This document shows, piece by piece, positions 6,562-6,841 of a stretch of DNA of 6,841 bases. A model generated the notes under the pieces. That model had not been told where the DNA came from, searched no databases, and worked only from the letters and a program-made list of their open reading frames with translations. The position numbers and the translations under genes are program-made. Numbering within the stretch: position 1 is the first letter of the stretch; every line of letters starts with the position of its first letter. Source of the DNA: Tannerellaceae bacterium (GTDB lineage Bacteria; Bacteroidota; Bacteroidia; Bacteroidales; Tannerellaceae); the NCBI GenBank assembly GCA_031273385.1, contig JAISRY010000031.1:1-6841 (forward strand). Reading direction: 5' to 3'.

Positions 6562-6614
6562 CCGTCATTTTCCCTTTTTGATAAACGCAGTTTATTGGGT
6601 ACTCGCAATGACGG
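6562..6614. repeat. Diverged inverted pair of the same repeat family
   Basis: ccgtcatt at 6562-6569 pairs with aatgacgg at 6607-6614. Inside lies a perfect hairpin, ataaac-gca-gtttat (6581-6595). It looks like a shortened, decayed copy of the foldback ends: the tips and an aacgcagt core are retained, and the rest differs. Confidence 0.7.
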
Positions 6615-6619
6615 ATACT
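6603..6619 (+). repeat. 17-bp direct repeat, copy 2
   Basis: Exact copy of 6511-6527. The 75 bp between the copies carries the inverted pair 6562-6614 in part and a cttgatt/aatcaag hairpin (6529-6535 and 6549-6555). Confidence 0.9.
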
Positions 6620-6620
6620 T

Positions 6621-6640
6621 AGACGTTGCTTGCAACGTCT
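6621..6640. repeat. 20-bp near-perfect palindrome
   Basis: agacgttgc (6621-6629) and gcaacgtct (6632-6640) are exact reverse complements around a TT centre. It could be a protein-binding dyad or a repeat fragment. No adjacent promoter is visible. Confidence 0.85.
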
Positions 6641-6653
6641 TGATCCACAAACG

Positions 6654-6729
6654 AATGTAGGGGCAGACCTGTGTGTCTGCCCTTATCTTATCCGTGGTCA
6701 GGGCAGACGCACAGGTCTGCCCCTACATT
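6654..6729. repeat. Nested REP-like inverted pair
   Basis: Two 30-bp arms (6654-6683 and 6700-6729) are reverse complements with one mismatch around a 16-nt loop. Each arm is itself a hairpin of gggcagac and gtctgccc: 6661-6668 with 6675-6682, and 6701-6708 with 6715-6722. The DNA or RNA can therefore form either one long hairpin or two short ones. Paired opposite palindromes of this kind are the hallmark of BIME-type elements; assignment to a named family would need a search. Confidence 0.88.
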
Positions 6730-6739
6730 ATCCCCATGT

Positions 6740-6759
6740 GGCATTCCGTTAGGAATGCC
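6740..6759. repeat. Hairpin, 8-bp stem
   Basis: ggcattcc and ggaatgcc pair perfectly around gtta. The following tcgctcggtagaaaaaagag has no T-run, so a plus-strand intrinsic terminator is not supported. Similar gcattcc/ggaatgc hairpins are, as I recall, dispersed in Bacteroidales genomes. Confidence 0.75.
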
Positions 6760-6792
6760 TCGCTCGGTAGAAAAAAGAGGCCACCGCTGTTT

Positions 6793-6830
6793 CTGCATCC
6801 TGTCAGGGATGCATCCTTAACAGGATGCAG
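6793..6830. repeat. Hairpin with 10-bp arms and internal palindrome
   Basis: ctgcatcctg (6793-6802) and caggatgcag (6821-6830) are exact reverse complements. The loop holds the palindrome ggatgcatcc (6807-6816), so gcatcc and ggatgc occur in alternate orientation and several folds compete. The repeat cluster may continue beyond the window edge. Confidence 0.85.
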
Positions 6831-6841
6831 GGATTGGAGAG

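Larger units (their letters stand above)
5740..6841. other. 1.1-kb gene-free region of nested inverted repeats
   Basis: No reading frame here gives a plausible protein, and the region is nearly covered by palindromes and repeat copies, each listed separately. In order: a 65-bp palindrome, a 203-bp foldback between two direct repeats, a 311-bp foldback, a shorter inverted pair, a 20-bp palindrome, a nested REP-like pair, and two hairpins at the right edge. No transposase or RAYT (REP-associated tyrosine transposase) gene lies inside, so any mobilising enzyme must act from elsewhere. Confidence 0.8.

Overview
The window looks like chromosomal DNA of a Bacteroidales bacterium. Three things point there: a promoter that exactly fits the Bacteroidetes TTTG-N19-TAnnTTTG pattern, A-rich leaders with weak Shine-Dalgarno sites, and protein sequences close to my memory of Bacteroides/Parabacteroides relatives (for example the [10 protein letters not shown]...VLYGG start and [11 protein letters not shown] end of L25). 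The coding DNA looks fairly GC-rich for the order. A Tannerellaceae-like lineage is only a guess.

Layout. Positions 1-585 are non-coding: a phased 11-bp T-tract array (1-86), an AT-rich low-complexity stretch with a purine/pyrimidine palindrome (177-239), and a 22-bp tandem array rich in hairpins (364-473). A promoter follows, then a tight plus-strand operon of three genes: pepT (586-1806), gcvT (1819-2904) and a Gfo/Idh/MocA oxidoreductase (2916-3953), with gaps of 12 and 11 nt. This operon meets a minus-strand operon head-on, and the two stop codons share bases at 3950-3953. The minus-strand operon reads rplY/ctc (5617-4970), pth (4952-4389) and an Hsp15-like S4 protein (4381-3950), from a clear promoter at 5697-5727.

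The remaining 1.1 kb (about 5740-6841) holds no credible gene. It is packed with inverted repeats: a perfect 24-bp-arm palindrome, a 203-bp foldback with 54-56-bp arms, a 311-bp foldback with about 90-bp arms, alternating copies of a 26-bp unit, and a run of smaller nested hairpins up to the window edge. In several of these, each arm of the long inverted repeat ends in or consists of its own small palindrome. This resembles REP/BIME-type or MITE-type intergenic repeats.

How the genes work together. The minus operon is a translation module: a ribosomal 5S-binding protein, the enzyme that recycles peptidyl-tRNA, and a protein family that rescues stalled 50S-peptidyl-tRNA. The plus operon is metabolic: tripeptide hydrolysis, the folate-dependent step of glycine cleavage, and an oxidoreductase of unknown substrate. 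No gcvH, gcvP, transposase, tRNA or rRNA gene is visible. The genes are ordinary housekeeping genes; what merits a second look is the repeat architecture on both flanks. I see no clear evidence of a new enzymatic or defence system.
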